This document shows, one piece after another, positions 9,201 through 18,518 of a stretch of DNA of 64,000 nt; within the stretch, counting starts at the first letter, position 1, and the number at the start of each line of letters is the position of its first letter. Source of the stretch: CAZMGV01 sp964565925 (GTDB lineage Bacteria; JAGRBM01; JAHCIT01); the NCBI GenBank assembly GCA_964565925.1, contig CAZMGV010000009.1, positions 62,001 through 126,000 on the forward strand, in the 5' to 3' direction. The position numbers and the translations under genes are program-made. The notes beneath the pieces are model-generated. The model searched no databases. It had not been told where the DNA came from and worked only from the letters and a program-made list of their open reading frames with translations.

Positions 9201-9638
9201 CCGCTCTACGCGGCCGCTGCGAAAGAGCTGCTGAAGGGCCGGATTCCGGAGAACTGGCTGGGCGGCGGGTTTTATGAGCTTCGCCTGCCGATGCCTTCGA
9301 TTCCAAAGCCGCTCATGCCGCTGGAACTGGCGGTCCGGTTCGGTGCCAGCTCGCAGGGCCGGTCCGATATGGCCAAACTCGGGAAAGACCTGGCCGGTCT
9401 TGAAGGTCGCTACCGGCAGCGGACCCGGGAGATTGCCGATCTCGTGCTGGCCGGCTCGTTCCCGACGACTCCGCTCGATCCGAAAGCCGCCGATTGTGAC
9501 CGGTGCCATCTCCAGAATGTCTGCCACGACAATGACCCGGTCCGGTCGGTTCGAAACTCGAACCGGACGGTTTACGGCGTTATTTCCGAGTGGAAAGCCG
9601 GTCAGGAAGAACCGGAAGCCGGGGAGCCGTCCGAATGA
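6279..9638 (+). CDS. addB: AddB-like helicase-nuclease subunit with Fe-S nuclease domain
   Basis: The 1119-residue protein has a UvrD/AddB-like body with a C-terminal PD-(D/E)XK nuclease. Nuclease residues sit in GSIDRVD and FDYKTGK near 935-960. Cysteines C803 (YARCPFF) and C1073/C1076/C1082 (CDRCHLQNVC) bracket the nuclease, as in the AddB Fe-S 'staple'. AddAB processes double-strand ends for RecA. The ATG at 6279 was chosen; an in-frame GTG at 6222 has a better ribosome site (AAGGA) and would add 19 residues. The stop overlaps the addA start (ATGA), so the two are translationally coupled. Sequence divergence makes the subunit name family-level. Confidence 0.8.
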   Translation: MTNQMFAYWRRVPPGFRSYEVWAEELGSAAMTSGRAAFIFPNVHRRRQAEEFFLARDGHLPVRLFTPRQFTESLVPPSWVVAEKFGANLLLEKIIGEFHDPALTGSARFLSLRDHAGSRRLLVKFFEELASAGISDISGLKTRLPRPDSEDLVWTALFEKFLAGMDSRQVVFGPMLEGRLARYLLQSAEPLPYRTVRIETGCELDIPDQQVYEALVRRGVDAGIEIPIPGEPSDIRARGIPAWRPALSIIVRLEASGDLWKEIPPVKSAVGKSVADRQRLLDPIDRTPVDSPAAGVFVHLGEPTPVDELHAASERIRLKLAAGNIVPQDTGIVLSDPYSLADRAESVARKYGLPVEVARARTVIETEAGRVTRLLLEVLKSGAEPEALVKFLSSPLVSWELPEGAGKTEEGNSRHVTPRLVREFNAAFDHCRAQGPARVWFPRLKALAERPASAETEGFDGGQRAISDAAPLLAALLGEDLGGTPAQLTGEKLRRGLLVLRPEASAPVRDFSGWVERALWNAWLPRRLTRLSLPDGEGSATTEAVRRSFAGLTKLFDVLGGLVSEAEKLGIGMRPMRDWASDLEELLRETPVPERIPSAKSVRVISPRDVPGLGFRHLEWVGLSENRFPPRRPDRVWGSGAARRALGLDQMVPETELAWARLGLALLETDGEVHLSCPRRDGDDKAVLSSPVWLIRKKLGDTEPAPVSHQLSLERQGAAWLSGFEGEYSGKRDWAAVVKALLVRNTPAEFPAKLLSAEPELNPEAALALSAPGRLSKTFAPDLNAMLTGRPLSATRLGEYARCPFFYLAVTRFKAKRPEERVSGPTPMERGILVHKVLEKFYSDPAVLAVRPHSDWAVKASPRLHAIFDEVAAGYDLVFHGDGWEIEKSRARTLLDRFLVAEGEIKDVSRPVAVELGFGRKGEAPFEWAGLKFSGSIDRVDEVPGQGFLIFDYKTGKKVDDHQTALTGGTGFQLPLYAAAAKELLKGRIPENWLGGGFYELRLPMPSIPKPLMPLELAVRFGASSQGRSDMAKLGKDLAGLEGRYRQRTREIADLVLAGSFPTTPLDPKAADCDRCHLQNVCHDNDPVRSVRNSNRTVYGVISEWKAGQEEPEAGEPSE

Positions 9639-12600
9639 AACCCGCGATGGTCGACCTCAAAGAGCAGACAACGGCGATGACCCCGGGGCACCACATGGGG
9701 GTGAGTGCGGGCGCAGGGTCCGGCAAGACCCGCGTACTCACCGGGCGTATCCTGCGGATTCTCTCGGAAGCGCCACCGGCAGATCGCGCTGCGATGCTGG
9801 AACGGATTGTCGCCGTAACTTTCACGATCGAGGCGGCGGGTGAGATCCGCGACCGTGTTCGGAGTGTCATCTTCGGCGCGCTGGAACGGTCCGCGGACCC
9901 GCGTGAAAAGCAGAGCTGGCTCGAGGTGCTGGAAAAACTGCCGGAAGCCCGGATTTCGACCTTGCACGGTCTGGCGTCCCGGCTGCTCAGGCAGTCCGCC
10001 CTGGATAGTGGCGTGGATCCGGGCTTCACGCTGGATGAAATGCCCGGGACCGACGAGCACAGCTCCGCAGATACGTATCTCGCCGAACTGCTCGATCCAG
10101 CACGCAGACCCGAGAAAAACGCTGCCGAGCCGCTGGCGGCGTTGAAAAAACTGCTGGTCAGATGGGATGTATGGCCGCTCTCCCGGTTGCTCGATGCACT
10201 GGACGGGCGGAGGGATGCGCTGGAAGCCTGGGCCTATCAACTGGATGTCCCGCAGGAAACCCCTGAGAAACCATGGGACCCGTCGGCCTATGCGGTCCGT
10301 GAAAGTCGCGGCCGGTTGCACAGGGCGCTGACCGTGGCCGGACCGTACCGTGAATATGTGCTGAAGAGCGCACAGGAGTGTCTTGCGATACTTGGAGATC
10401 CGGACCGGTTCATCAGCAAGCGGGCGGGGCTGTATAAAAAAGGGCCTCCGTGCGCGCAGGCAATCATCAGGTTTCTGGCCGAACCGGATTCCGACGGCTC
10501 TCTGTTCGGAAGTCTGGTGGAGAAGGTGTCCGGCCTTGGCAAGGTATCGGTCGAGGAAAAGTGGTTTGCTCGTAGCAGCGACGGGCTTTTGGTGAAACAG
10601 TTTTTCGGGGATGTCGGCGCCTGGATCGCCGTTCCGGAAAAAACGAAATCGCCCGATTGGCCGGTCTCCCTGAATGAGCTGCTGGAGAACGGCGAAGAGC
10701 TGCAGGCAGCCGTGGACCGGCTGCTTGAAGAAGACCGGCAGAATCTGGCTGTGCTCGTGCGCGGCTGGACCGGCTGGCGCAGGCAGCGGGGCCGTGGGAT
10801 CAGCCGGCTCGACTTCGATGACCTTGAGGTGGAGTTTGAACGCGTGCTTCGTCTGAACGGGGAGACAAGGGCGCGGATCGGCAAATCGATTTCGCACCTT
10901 CTTGTAGACGAATTTCAGGATACGTCGCCGCTCCAGTGGAAGTTCCTCCGTTACCTGATCGGCAGCCTGGACCCGTCGGCCGACGTGTTCCTGGTCGGTG
11001 ACGAAAAACAGTCGATCTACGCGTTCCGGCGTGCGGACGTGACGGTGTTTGGCAGGGCGCTGGATGATTTGCACCGGCATAATGTCGACCGTAAGCAGTT
11101 GGCGGAAGGAGTGAATACACGGGGCAGTCTCCTGAAGAGTTTCCGGGCATCCCGTAATGTGCTGGAAAGCGTGAACCGGATATTCGAGATCGCGTTCCCG
11201 GGAGACGAGGCGCTCAGCTTCGAGGCGCGCCGCCAATCTCTGGAACCGGTGGACGGTTCGACCCGTGAAGGCGGCATTGTCGAATGGATTGCCGATCCGG
11301 ACGGTAATCCAAAGAAGGAGGCTTCCAGGCTCCTGGAACTTCAGGCTCTCGCCGCCCGGCTGAAAGAAGTTCACGGATCCAAACTGCCACCGGAGGGTGA
11401 CGGAACCGTCCGGCACATCCGGTGGGAGGATTGCGCGGTTATCTGCCGCTCGCACCGCCAGATCATGGCGGTCGAAACCGAGCTGCTGGAAGCCGGGATC
11501 CCCTGCAGGCGACGGGCGGAACGGGGGTTCTACGAAACCCGTGAGATCATCGATCTGGTGGCGGCACTTGCCGTCCTGCACTCGCCGGTGACTCCGGCAG
11601 ATCTACTTGCATTTTTCCTGTCGCCACTGGCGGCGCTGCCGCTCGACGTGCCGTTCATGATGACCGGTGCAAGAAACCCGGGTGACAAGTTCGCCTCTTC
11701 GTCCGATCCGGCGAAACGGTTCGATCACTGGATGCGCCAGATGGATGAAACGGGCGGCGGCAGTCCCGATCTTGAGTTCGTTGCGGGTGAACTGTGTAAA
11801 CGGGACCTTAATGCCGCTGCTGATCGCTGCATCACGACTTCGGTCGCCGTATGGGAGGCGAGGCTTGCACTCAAGAGTTCGGGTGCGGCGGCCGGTCTGG
11901 AAAAGCTGCTGGACCGGACCGGAGCGAGGGCAGCATTTGCCGTAGGAACCGGCGGGCCATCCCGGCTCGCGAATGTAGAGAAGTTCATAGCCCTTGTATA
12001 CGCGCGTGAGTGCGACGGACTTGATCTCGGTGCGATGCTGGAGGAGTTCCGGCGGCTGATCGAACTGGGCGAAGCGGCGCGGGTGCCGACGGCGCCCTGG
12101 GGAGATTCGGACGACCGGGTGTCCATTCTGACCATCCACGGTGCGAAGGGTCTCGAATTCGAGGCGGTATTCCTGCCGTTCTGCGGCGAAAATTCCGGCG
12201 GCGGTTCGAAGCGGGAGGTCTACTGGCTGCCCAAAGAGGGCGGACAGATTCCGGTATTCAGCCTTCCGCCCGCTCCGGGCGACGAATATCTGAAACCGTC
12301 GGAATTCATCGCGGCACATGCGGCGGCTCAGGCCCGTGAAACCGCCGAAGAACTCCGGCTGTTCTATGTCGCCGCCACTCGAGCCAGACATATTCTTTGT
12401 TTCCTTTCGTCCGGCGGGCGCGGTGTCGTTCAGCATCTGAGGTACGCCTTCGGACCGGAAGCGGTTGCGGAACCGGATATCCGTTCAGGGCCGGCTGGTG
12501 CTTTCCGCGCGTCGGTGGTCCCGCTTCGCCTGCTGTCGAAAAGAAGCGGTCAGGCGCGTCCGGACACCTACGGAACGCTACTGAAAAAACTGGATGCGCT

Positions 12601-13471
12601 CCCGCTTGGGTTGCCGGCTGATCTGTTTCCGGTCCCGGCCGCAAGCCGCCGCCGGATCGTTCTCGACTTCACCTCGATCCGGACTTTCCTGTCGTGCGAA
12701 TTGCAATACTACTACCGGCATTTGCTGGAAGTTCCCCAGCACCGCTGGTTCACTGCGCCTACAGGCGGGGCACAGGCGGCTATTGACCGGCTTCCTGCGC
12801 ATGTGCGCGGTACGCTCCTGCACAAGGCACTTGAGCTGGAAAGCGTTGGCGATAAATACCTCGAGTGGATGAAGTTCGAGCTGAACCGCCAAGGAGTGGA
12901 ATTCACGGACAGTCTGCTCAGGGATGTGATCGATTCTGCCGACGGCGCGATCCGGTTCCAGTCGGAACTCCTGAAACCTCGTTTGGAGGCTGCCAAAGAG
13001 ATCCGGCGCGAGTGGAGTTTCCTCGCTCGCTACCGGAGTGCAGAAGACCTCGATGTGGACATCCGGGGCGCGATCGATCTCGCCTTCGACACCGGCAGCG
13101 GCTGGGAAATCATCGACTACAAGTCGGGCCGTGTGGGAGGCGCCTCGAAAGCAGCCGCCAAGATACGCGAGGAAAACTACGACCTGCAGCTTGCGATCTA
13201 TAAGTGGGCGCTCGAGCGAACGGGGCTGCCGGTCGTGGCGACCCGGATCGCTTGGATTGACGAGGGTTTCATCACCGACGTGAAAGACCTTCCGGGGCCA
13301 GAAGTCATTGCAGCCTCTATAGAGCGGTGCGCGAGCGGCATTCTGACCGGCTGTTTTGCCGGCGCATTCACGATCTCCGGACGCGGCGAGCCCCCGCCGG
13401 TCTGCGAAAACTGCGGCTACAAGGCCCACGGCCTGTGCCGGGAGTTCGACCGGCAGAGCCGCGGCAAGTAG
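9635..13471 (+). CDS. addA: AddA-like UvrD/RecB helicase-nuclease
   Basis: This 1278-residue superfamily 1 helicase has Walker A (AGAGSGKT, residues 25-32), a DEFQDTSPLQW motif near 425, TIHGAKGLEFE near 832, and YVAATRARH near 908. The C-terminus is a PD-(D/E)XK nuclease with GAIDLAF and IIDYKSGR near 1160. Cysteines C1021 and C1257/C1260/C1268 bracket the nuclease, the Fe-S arrangement normally reported for AddB rather than AddA. It overlaps the upstream subunit by four bases. Together they should form the double-strand-break resection enzyme. The ATG within the overlap is the natural start. Confidence 0.88.
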   Translation: MKPAMVDLKEQTTAMTPGHHMGVSAGAGSGKTRVLTGRILRILSEAPPADRAAMLERIVAVTFTIEAAGEIRDRVRSVIFGALERSADPREKQSWLEVLEKLPEARISTLHGLASRLLRQSALDSGVDPGFTLDEMPGTDEHSSADTYLAELLDPARRPEKNAAEPLAALKKLLVRWDVWPLSRLLDALDGRRDALEAWAYQLDVPQETPEKPWDPSAYAVRESRGRLHRALTVAGPYREYVLKSAQECLAILGDPDRFISKRAGLYKKGPPCAQAIIRFLAEPDSDGSLFGSLVEKVSGLGKVSVEEKWFARSSDGLLVKQFFGDVGAWIAVPEKTKSPDWPVSLNELLENGEELQAAVDRLLEEDRQNLAVLVRGWTGWRRQRGRGISRLDFDDLEVEFERVLRLNGETRARIGKSISHLLVDEFQDTSPLQWKFLRYLIGSLDPSADVFLVGDEKQSIYAFRRADVTVFGRALDDLHRHNVDRKQLAEGVNTRGSLLKSFRASRNVLESVNRIFEIAFPGDEALSFEARRQSLEPVDGSTREGGIVEWIADPDGNPKKEASRLLELQALAARLKEVHGSKLPPEGDGTVRHIRWEDCAVICRSHRQIMAVETELLEAGIPCRRRAERGFYETREIIDLVAALAVLHSPVTPADLLAFFLSPLAALPLDVPFMMTGARNPGDKFASSSDPAKRFDHWMRQMDETGGGSPDLEFVAGELCKRDLNAAADRCITTSVAVWEARLALKSSGAAAGLEKLLDRTGARAAFAVGTGGPSRLANVEKFIALVYARECDGLDLGAMLEEFRRLIELGEAARVPTAPWGDSDDRVSILTIHGAKGLEFEAVFLPFCGENSGGGSKREVYWLPKEGGQIPVFSLPPAPGDEYLKPSEFIAAHAAAQARETAEELRLFYVAATRARHILCFLSSGGRGVVQHLRYAFGPEAVAEPDIRSGPAGAFRASVVPLRLLSKRSGQARPDTYGTLLKKLDALPLGLPADLFPVPAASRRRIVLDFTSIRTFLSCELQYYYRHLLEVPQHRWFTAPTGGAQAAIDRLPAHVRGTLLHKALELESVGDKYLEWMKFELNRQGVEFTDSLLRDVIDSADGAIRFQSELLKPRLEAAKEIRREWSFLARYRSAEDLDVDIRGAIDLAFDTGSGWEIIDYKSGRVGGASKAAAKIREENYDLQLAIYKWALERTGLPVVATRIAWIDEGFITDVKDLPGPEVIAASIERCASGILTGCFAGAFTISGRGEPPPVCENCGYKAHGLCREFDRQSRGK

Positions 13472-13635
13472 CAACCCGGCCCGTGGTGATTTGGCGGGCA
13501 ACCGGCCTTGTGCTCCGTATAACCCATTGAAATTTAAAGAGTTTTTGAGTCCTTTAAAACCCGTTTGACGCGGCGCAATCTCAAGTGTTACGCGGGGGCG
13601 TCCTGAAATTTCAGTGAGGACGGACAAGAGGAACT

Positions 13636-15912
13636 ATGCAACCCAATCTCAATTTCATCGTCCAGAACGGGCTCGCGGCAGCCGGTTCCGGCCACAGCGT
13701 TAACCTTCTGATTCTTCTGGTGCTCGGCATCGGCTCCGGCGCGCTTCTGATGGCTCTTTGGCTTCTGAAGTGGGTCATGGCCAAGGACACCGGCCCGGCC
13801 GAAATGCAGAAGATCTCGAACGCCATCAAGGCGGGCGCCGAGGCCTTCCTCTCGCGCCAGAACAAGACGATTGTCCTGATCGCCGGCGCTCTCGCTGTCC
13901 TGATCTTTGTGCTTTACGCGTTTGTCCGCGGTCACCACTCGTTCGATCCGACCGACAGCGCCATTGAACTCGCCGCCTGGACGACGCTTTCGTTCGTGCT
14001 GGGTGCCGGCTGCTCCGTGGCCGCCGGTTACGTGGGCATGTGGATCGCCATCCGGACCAACATCCGGACGGCCGCTGCCGCCCGCACCTCGCTGAACGAC
14101 GCCCTCCAGATCGCGCTCCGCGGCGGTGCCGTGAGCGGTCTCTTCGTGGTCTCCATGAGTCTCGTCGGCGTGGCGGGCCTCTACTTCATCGTTTACCTTG
14201 TGAAGTCGAGCGGTTTTGAAGCCGGTTCGGCCGACTACGACAAACTGGTCAAGCAGATTCCCTACATCATCGCCGGCTACGGTTTCGGCGCCTCGCTCGT
14301 CGCGCTGTTCGCCCAGGTGGGCGGCGGCATCTACACGAAGGCAGCCGACGTCGGTGCTGACCTCGTGGGCAAGGTCGAGAAGGGCATTCCGGAAGATGAT
14401 CCCCGCAATCCGGCCGTCATCGCCGACCTCGTGGGTGACAACGTCGGCGACTGCGCCGGCCGCGGTGCCGACCTGTTCGAATCTACGGCTGCAGAAAATA
14501 TCGGTGCCATGATCCTCGGCGTCGCGCTGTTCCCCTACTTCGGTGTGGGCGGCGTGATGTTCCCGCTGGTGGCCCGCTCGTTCGGCCTGATCGCCTCGAT
14601 TGCCGGTATCATGATCGTCCGCACGGACGAAGACGCCGATCCAATGGACGCGCTGAACCGCGGTTACTACCTGACGGCTGCGTTGGCATTCGGCGGTTTC
14701 ATCATTGCCAGCTACTGGCTGCTCCGCCAGGACGGCGAGTTCCTGAACGACGCCTGGCAGTATTACACGGGCTGCGCCGCCATCGGCATCCTCTGCTCTG
14801 TGGCGTTCCTTTATATCACCCAGTACTACACCGAATATAAGTACCGTCCGGTGCTCTCGATCGCGGAAGCCTCCCTTACGGGTCCGGCGACCAACGTGAT
14901 CCAGGGTATCGCCGTCGGTCTGGAATGCACGCTGCTCTCGGTGCTCGCTATCGCGGTCGCCGTGCTCGCCTCCTACCACCTCGGCCAGGAAGCGCTCCCG
15001 CAGCTCGATCCGGTCGCCGCGGGCCTCTTCGGCACCGCCGTTGCGACCATGGGCATGCTCGGGCCGGCCGGCTACGTGCTCGCCATGGACACCTTCGGTC
15101 CGATCACTGACAACGCGGGTGGCATCGTGGAGATGTCGCACCAGCCCGATTCGGTCCGCCAGAAGACGGACCGTCTGGACGCGGTGGGTAACACCACCAA
15201 GGCGCTCACCAAGGGTTACGCGATCGGTTCGGCGGCCCTGGCAGCGTTCCTCCTGTTCTCGGCCTACCTCGATGAGATCAAGAACTTCACGCAGGCCACG
15301 TCCTATGTGACCGTCGACCTCGTGAAGCCGGAGATCTTTATCGCCGCGCTGCTCGGCGCGATGGTGGTCTTCTTCTTCAGCTCGCTCTGCATTCGTGCTG
15401 TCGGCACCGCCGCCCAGTCCGTGATCACCGCCGTCCGTATCCAGTTCAAGGAACGGCCAGGCATCATGGAAGGCACGCAGGAACCCGATTACGGCGCAGT
15501 CGTCGACATCGTCACCAAGGACGCGCTCCGCAAGATGGTGGCCCCCGGCCTCGTCGTGGTGGGCTCGGTCGTCGCGGTAGGCCTGATCTTCCGCGCGCTG
15601 GCACCGGACAACGACCCGGAACTCGGCGCGAAGGCCGTAGCCGGTTTTCTCATGTCCGCGACGATCAGCGGCATCCTCATGGCGACGTTCCTCAATAACG
15701 CGGGCGGTGCCTGGGACAATGCCAAGAAGTACATCGAACTCGGCAAGGGCGCGGGCGGCAAAGGCTCCGACCAGCACAAGGCCGCGGTCGTGGGCGATAC
15801 CGTTGGCGATCCCTTCAAGGATACGGCCGGCCCTTCGCTGCACGTCCTGATCAAGCTGCTCGCGACGCTGACACTGGTGCTTGCGCCGCTCTTCATCGCG
15901 TCAGCCCACTAA
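13636..15912 (+). CDS. hppA: Membrane-bound proton-translocating pyrophosphatase (K+-independent type)
   Basis: The 758-residue polytopic protein has the pyrophosphate-binding signature DVGADLVGKVE, the DNVGDCAGRGADLFES loop and the C-terminal GDTVGDPFKDTAGPS. It couples pyrophosphate hydrolysis to cation export across the inner membrane. At the K+-dependence site it reads GNTTKALTKG: lysine and threonine where K+-dependent enzymes have alanine and glycine, so it belongs to the K+-independent H+-pumping class. The start has an AGAGG ribosome site. A 12-base palindrome, CTGAAATTTCAG, lies at 13603-13614; the 164-base gap before the gene otherwise shows only an A+T-rich patch near 13515-13565. 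A strong terminator follows. Confidence 0.96.
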   Translation: MQPNLNFIVQNGLAAAGSGHSVNLLILLVLGIGSGALLMALWLLKWVMAKDTGPAEMQKISNAIKAGAEAFLSRQNKTIVLIAGALAVLIFVLYAFVRGHHSFDPTDSAIELAAWTTLSFVLGAGCSVAAGYVGMWIAIRTNIRTAAAARTSLNDALQIALRGGAVSGLFVVSMSLVGVAGLYFIVYLVKSSGFEAGSADYDKLVKQIPYIIAGYGFGASLVALFAQVGGGIYTKAADVGADLVGKVEKGIPEDDPRNPAVIADLVGDNVGDCAGRGADLFESTAAENIGAMILGVALFPYFGVGGVMFPLVARSFGLIASIAGIMIVRTDEDADPMDALNRGYYLTAALAFGGFIIASYWLLRQDGEFLNDAWQYYTGCAAIGILCSVAFLYITQYYTEYKYRPVLSIAEASLTGPATNVIQGIAVGLECTLLSVLAIAVAVLASYHLGQEALPQLDPVAAGLFGTAVATMGMLGPAGYVLAMDTFGPITDNAGGIVEMSHQPDSVRQKTDRLDAVGNTTKALTKGYAIGSAALAAFLLFSAYLDEIKNFTQATSYVTVDLVKPEIFIAALLGAMVVFFFSSLCIRAVGTAAQSVITAVRIQFKERPGIMEGTQEPDYGAVVDIVTKDALRKMVAPGLVVVGSVVAVGLIFRALAPDNDPELGAKAVAGFLMSATISGILMATFLNNAGGAWDNAKKYIELGKGAGGKGSDQHKAAVVGDTVGDPFKDTAGPSLHVLIKLLATLTLVLAPLFIASAH

Positions 15913-15958
15913 AAGGAAATTTCGCAGGGCTTCTCAAAAGGAAACTCACGAATTCGAA

Positions 15959-15987
15959 ACGGCCCGGCGATCCCGGGCCGTTTTTTT
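15959..15987. terminator. Bidirectional Rho-independent terminator
   Basis: Arms ACGGCCCGG and CCGGGCCGT form a 9-base stem followed by seven T on the plus strand. It lies between the convergent hppA and the EAL regulator gene. The minus-strand side lacks a long T-run, so it serves hppA best. Confidence 0.85.
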
Positions 15988-16007
15988 GTGCGGCGGCGAA
16001 GAAACGG

Positions 16008-18116
16008 TCAGCCGGGCGGCAGAGGTACCTCCGGCTTCGGGCCGATCCGGCGTTCTGCGATCTGGCGTTCGATGGCGAAACCGGTCTGCCGTGGATCGAG
16101 CGGCATCGAGAAAAGGTACCCCTGGCCCAGCCGGCAGCCCTGCGAGGCCAGCATCTGTTCCTGGAGTTCCGTCGAAACCCCTTCGGCGATGATGTCGATG
16201 TCGAGGTTGTTGCCAAGTTCGATGATCGCGCGGACGATTTCGGTCGTTTCCCAGTCCTTGCCGATCTGGCCGACGAAGGACTGGTCGATCTTGAGGACGT
16301 CGATCGGAAGGTCGTGAAGGTTCTTGAGCGACGAATATCCCGTCCCGAAATCGTCCATGCTGATCTTCACGCCCAGCTTCTTCAGGTTCTCGAGCAGCGT
16401 GGACACGCTCTCTATATCCTCGATCACCATGCTCTCGGTCACTTCTAGACAGATCTGTCCGGGCGGGATTGAGTATTCGTCGAGGATATTCCGGAGTGTC
16501 CCGATGAGGTCGGGTTGCGAGAGCTGGCGAGTGGCGAGATTCACCGAGAGATAAAGGTCGAACTCCTCGCCGTAGGTATTCTGCCATTCCCGGAACTGGC
16601 GGCAGGCTTCGCGGAATATCCAGATGCCGAGTTCGCCGATGAGACCGAGGTCTTCTGCGAGCTTGATGAACAGCGTGGGAGGGATATAGCCCCGGTCGGG
16701 ATGGTACCAGCGCGCCAGCGTTTCGAACCCGCGGATCTCCCGGGTTCCGAGAGTCACAATCGGCTGGTAATAGTTGGTAAACCCATGCTGGCTGACCGCC
16801 TTGCGCAGGTCCGTGGCGAGCCGCATGCGCTCCTGGGCCGCCTCACGGAGTGCGGGCTCGAACACCTGCATCCGGCCCCGGCCGAGCGATTTCGCCTGGT
16901 ACATGGCGGTATCGGCATCGCGCAGCAGTTCGTCGACCGACTGATACACGGGATCGCTCATCACAATGCCGATACTGGTGGCCGCGTACACTTCGCGGTC
17001 GTTGAACTTGAGCGGCATGCTGCACTCCCGGATGATCCGTTCGGCGACTTCTTCGGCCTTGGCGGCCCCGTGCACCGGTTCGAGCAGGATGGCGAACTCG
17101 TCGCCGCCGAACCGGGACACATAATCACCGGCACGGACGCAACGGCACAGGATCTGGGCAATCTGGGTAAGGACGTCGTCACCGGCGGCGTGACCCAGGC
17201 TGTCGTTGATCATCTTGAACCGGTCCAGGTCGATGAACAGGATCGCGAACGGAACGTCGCCGCGGCGGCGCTGCCGTTCGAACACATTGCGCAACCGTTC
17301 GATAAAGAGCGCCCGGTTCGGCAGTCCCGTCAGAGAGTCATGCATCCCCCGGCGGGTGAGATCGGTATGGGAACCGGCGATACGAAGCGGCTTGCCGCTT
17401 TCGTCCTTGAACACCAGTCCGCGCGACAGTACCCACCGCCACTCGCCTTCGGCGTGCCGTACCCGGTAATCACATTCGAAACGGTCGTTATTGCCGTTCA
17501 GATGCTCTTTCAGCTCCAGCTCAACCCGCTCCCGGTCGTCCGGGTGAATCAGCGAAAACCAGCCGGTTTCCTTGTCGTAGGCACTGTCAGGAGACAGGCC
17601 CGTGAGATCCCGCCACCGGGGTGACAGGTAAAGTATTCCGGATTCCAGATCCCAGTCCCAGAGCGCATCGGTCGAGCCTGCCGCCGCGAGTGCATACCGT
17701 TCTTCACTCTGTTTCAGGTGCTGCTGGGTGTCGCTGCGAGTCTGACGTTCTTTGAGCAGCCGTTCCGCGACCGAGAGCCGGACTTCAAGGAGATCGGCCC
17801 GTACGGGTTTCCGGATGTAGTCGTCGGCGCCCGCATCCAGAACCCTATTCAAGCTGTCCGCTTCATTGCGGCCGGTGACGATCAGAACCACGGTGTCTTT
17901 TCCGGCGGGCAGGGTGCGCAGCTTCTGGCAGAGCTCCAGACCGGAGATACCGGGCAGGATCCAGTCGAGAAGGGCGATGCCGTAACCGCCCGCAGGCAGA
18001 GTCTCCAGCGCCTGCTCAGCGGATTCCGCCGTCGTGACATCCCAGCCCCGGCTGCCCAGCACCTTGGCGTACAGCTTCTGGGTCGGAATGTCGTCCTCGA
18101 CGACCAGCGCCTTCAT
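16008..18116 (-). CDS. Response regulator with PAS, GGDEF and EAL domains (cyclic-di-GMP turnover)
   Basis: The 702-residue cytoplasmic protein runs REC (1-120; acidic D8/D9, phospho-acceptor D51, K103), PAS/PAC (about 140-260), GGDEF (about 265-425, intact RFGGDEF) and EAL (about 440-690). The EAL signature reads ETL but keeps Glu; downstream metal and catalytic motifs LEVTES, DDFGTGYSSL and KIDQSF and the EGV element are intact, so both cyclase and phosphodiesterase activity are possible. No sensor kinase gene is adjacent, so the partner is unknown. The ribosome site before the ATG is weak. It is a single-gene unit ending at the terminator shared with hppA. Confidence 0.93.
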   Translation of the reverse strand: MKALVVEDDIPTQKLYAKVLGSRGWDVTTAESAEQALETLPAGGYGIALLDWILPGISGLELCQKLRTLPAGKDTVVLIVTGRNEADSLNRVLDAGADDYIRKPVRADLLEVRLSVAERLLKERQTRSDTQQHLKQSEERYALAAAGSTDALWDWDLESGILYLSPRWRDLTGLSPDSAYDKETGWFSLIHPDDRERVELELKEHLNGNNDRFECDYRVRHAEGEWRWVLSRGLVFKDESGKPLRIAGSHTDLTRRGMHDSLTGLPNRALFIERLRNVFERQRRRGDVPFAILFIDLDRFKMINDSLGHAAGDDVLTQIAQILCRCVRAGDYVSRFGGDEFAILLEPVHGAAKAEEVAERIIRECSMPLKFNDREVYAATSIGIVMSDPVYQSVDELLRDADTAMYQAKSLGRGRMQVFEPALREAAQERMRLATDLRKAVSQHGFTNYYQPIVTLGTREIRGFETLARWYHPDRGYIPPTLFIKLAEDLGLIGELGIWIFREACRQFREWQNTYGEEFDLYLSVNLATRQLSQPDLIGTLRNILDEYSIPPGQICLEVTESMVIEDIESVSTLLENLKKLGVKISMDDFGTGYSSLKNLHDLPIDVLKIDQSFVGQIGKDWETTEIVRAIIELGNNLDIDIIAEGVSTELQEQMLASQGCRLGQGYLFSMPLDPRQTGFAIERQIAERRIGPKPEVPLPPG

Positions 18117-18231
18117 AAAAGAGACCCCGCAAACAGACTCGCCGCAGCCTTCCGGGTACGGTTCTGTCCATTTACAGCCTAACTAAACCGACGGGGCCGT
18201 TTTATGACTGCTGTCACCGTATCAGTTCGTG

Positions 18232-18456
18232 TCAGTTCGTGCCGCAGGCGCCAGGGCCGCGGGGATCGCCGCACATGCCGCAGGGCAGGGGGGAGGCAGC
18301 CTTGGGACCTGATTCCGTCGTCTGGGCGGCGAAGACAGAGAACTTTTTATCCAGTTTGGAGCTGCCGCACTTGGGGCAGTCGGCTTTCTGGCTGGAACTG
18401 ACCAGTGCCTCGAACTCGTGGCCGCATTTTTCGCAACGGTACTCGAAAATAGGCAT
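18232..18456 (-). CDS. FmdB-family small zinc-ribbon protein
   Basis: The 74-residue protein begins MPIFEYRCEKCGHEFE and has a second CPKCGS pair, the CxxC...CxxC zinc ribbon of the FmdB putative regulator family. A cysteine- and glycine-rich tail (CGMCGDPRGPGACG) follows, as in many members. The family is named for a protein linked to formamidase regulation, but its molecular role is unsettled. It stands alone between the EAL regulator and the monooxygenase on the same strand. Confidence 0.88.
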   Translation of the reverse strand: MPIFEYRCEKCGHEFEALVSSSQKADCPKCGSSKLDKKFSVFAAQTTESGPKAASPLPCGMCGDPRGPGACGTN

Positions 18457-18518
18457 GGCAGAATCTCTCCGTTGTCTGGAAAAGTAGCCACCTTCCGGGC
18501 CGGGACAAGTCCCGGCAT

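Noticed and set aside
9602..11581. A 659-residue open frame antisense to addA
   Set aside because: It lies entirely opposite motif-bearing AddA sequence (Walker A, DEFQDT) and has no recognisable domain or ribosome site.
6279..13471. A phage-defence nuclease-helicase pair
   Set aside because: Motif order, sizes and the overlapping arrangement match the housekeeping AddAB resection enzyme.
13588..15843. A 751-residue open frame on the minus strand opposite hppA
   Set aside because: It is the antisense of a highly conserved pyrophosphatase gene, rich in His/Arg/Glu/Asp from mirrored codons, with no family motif.
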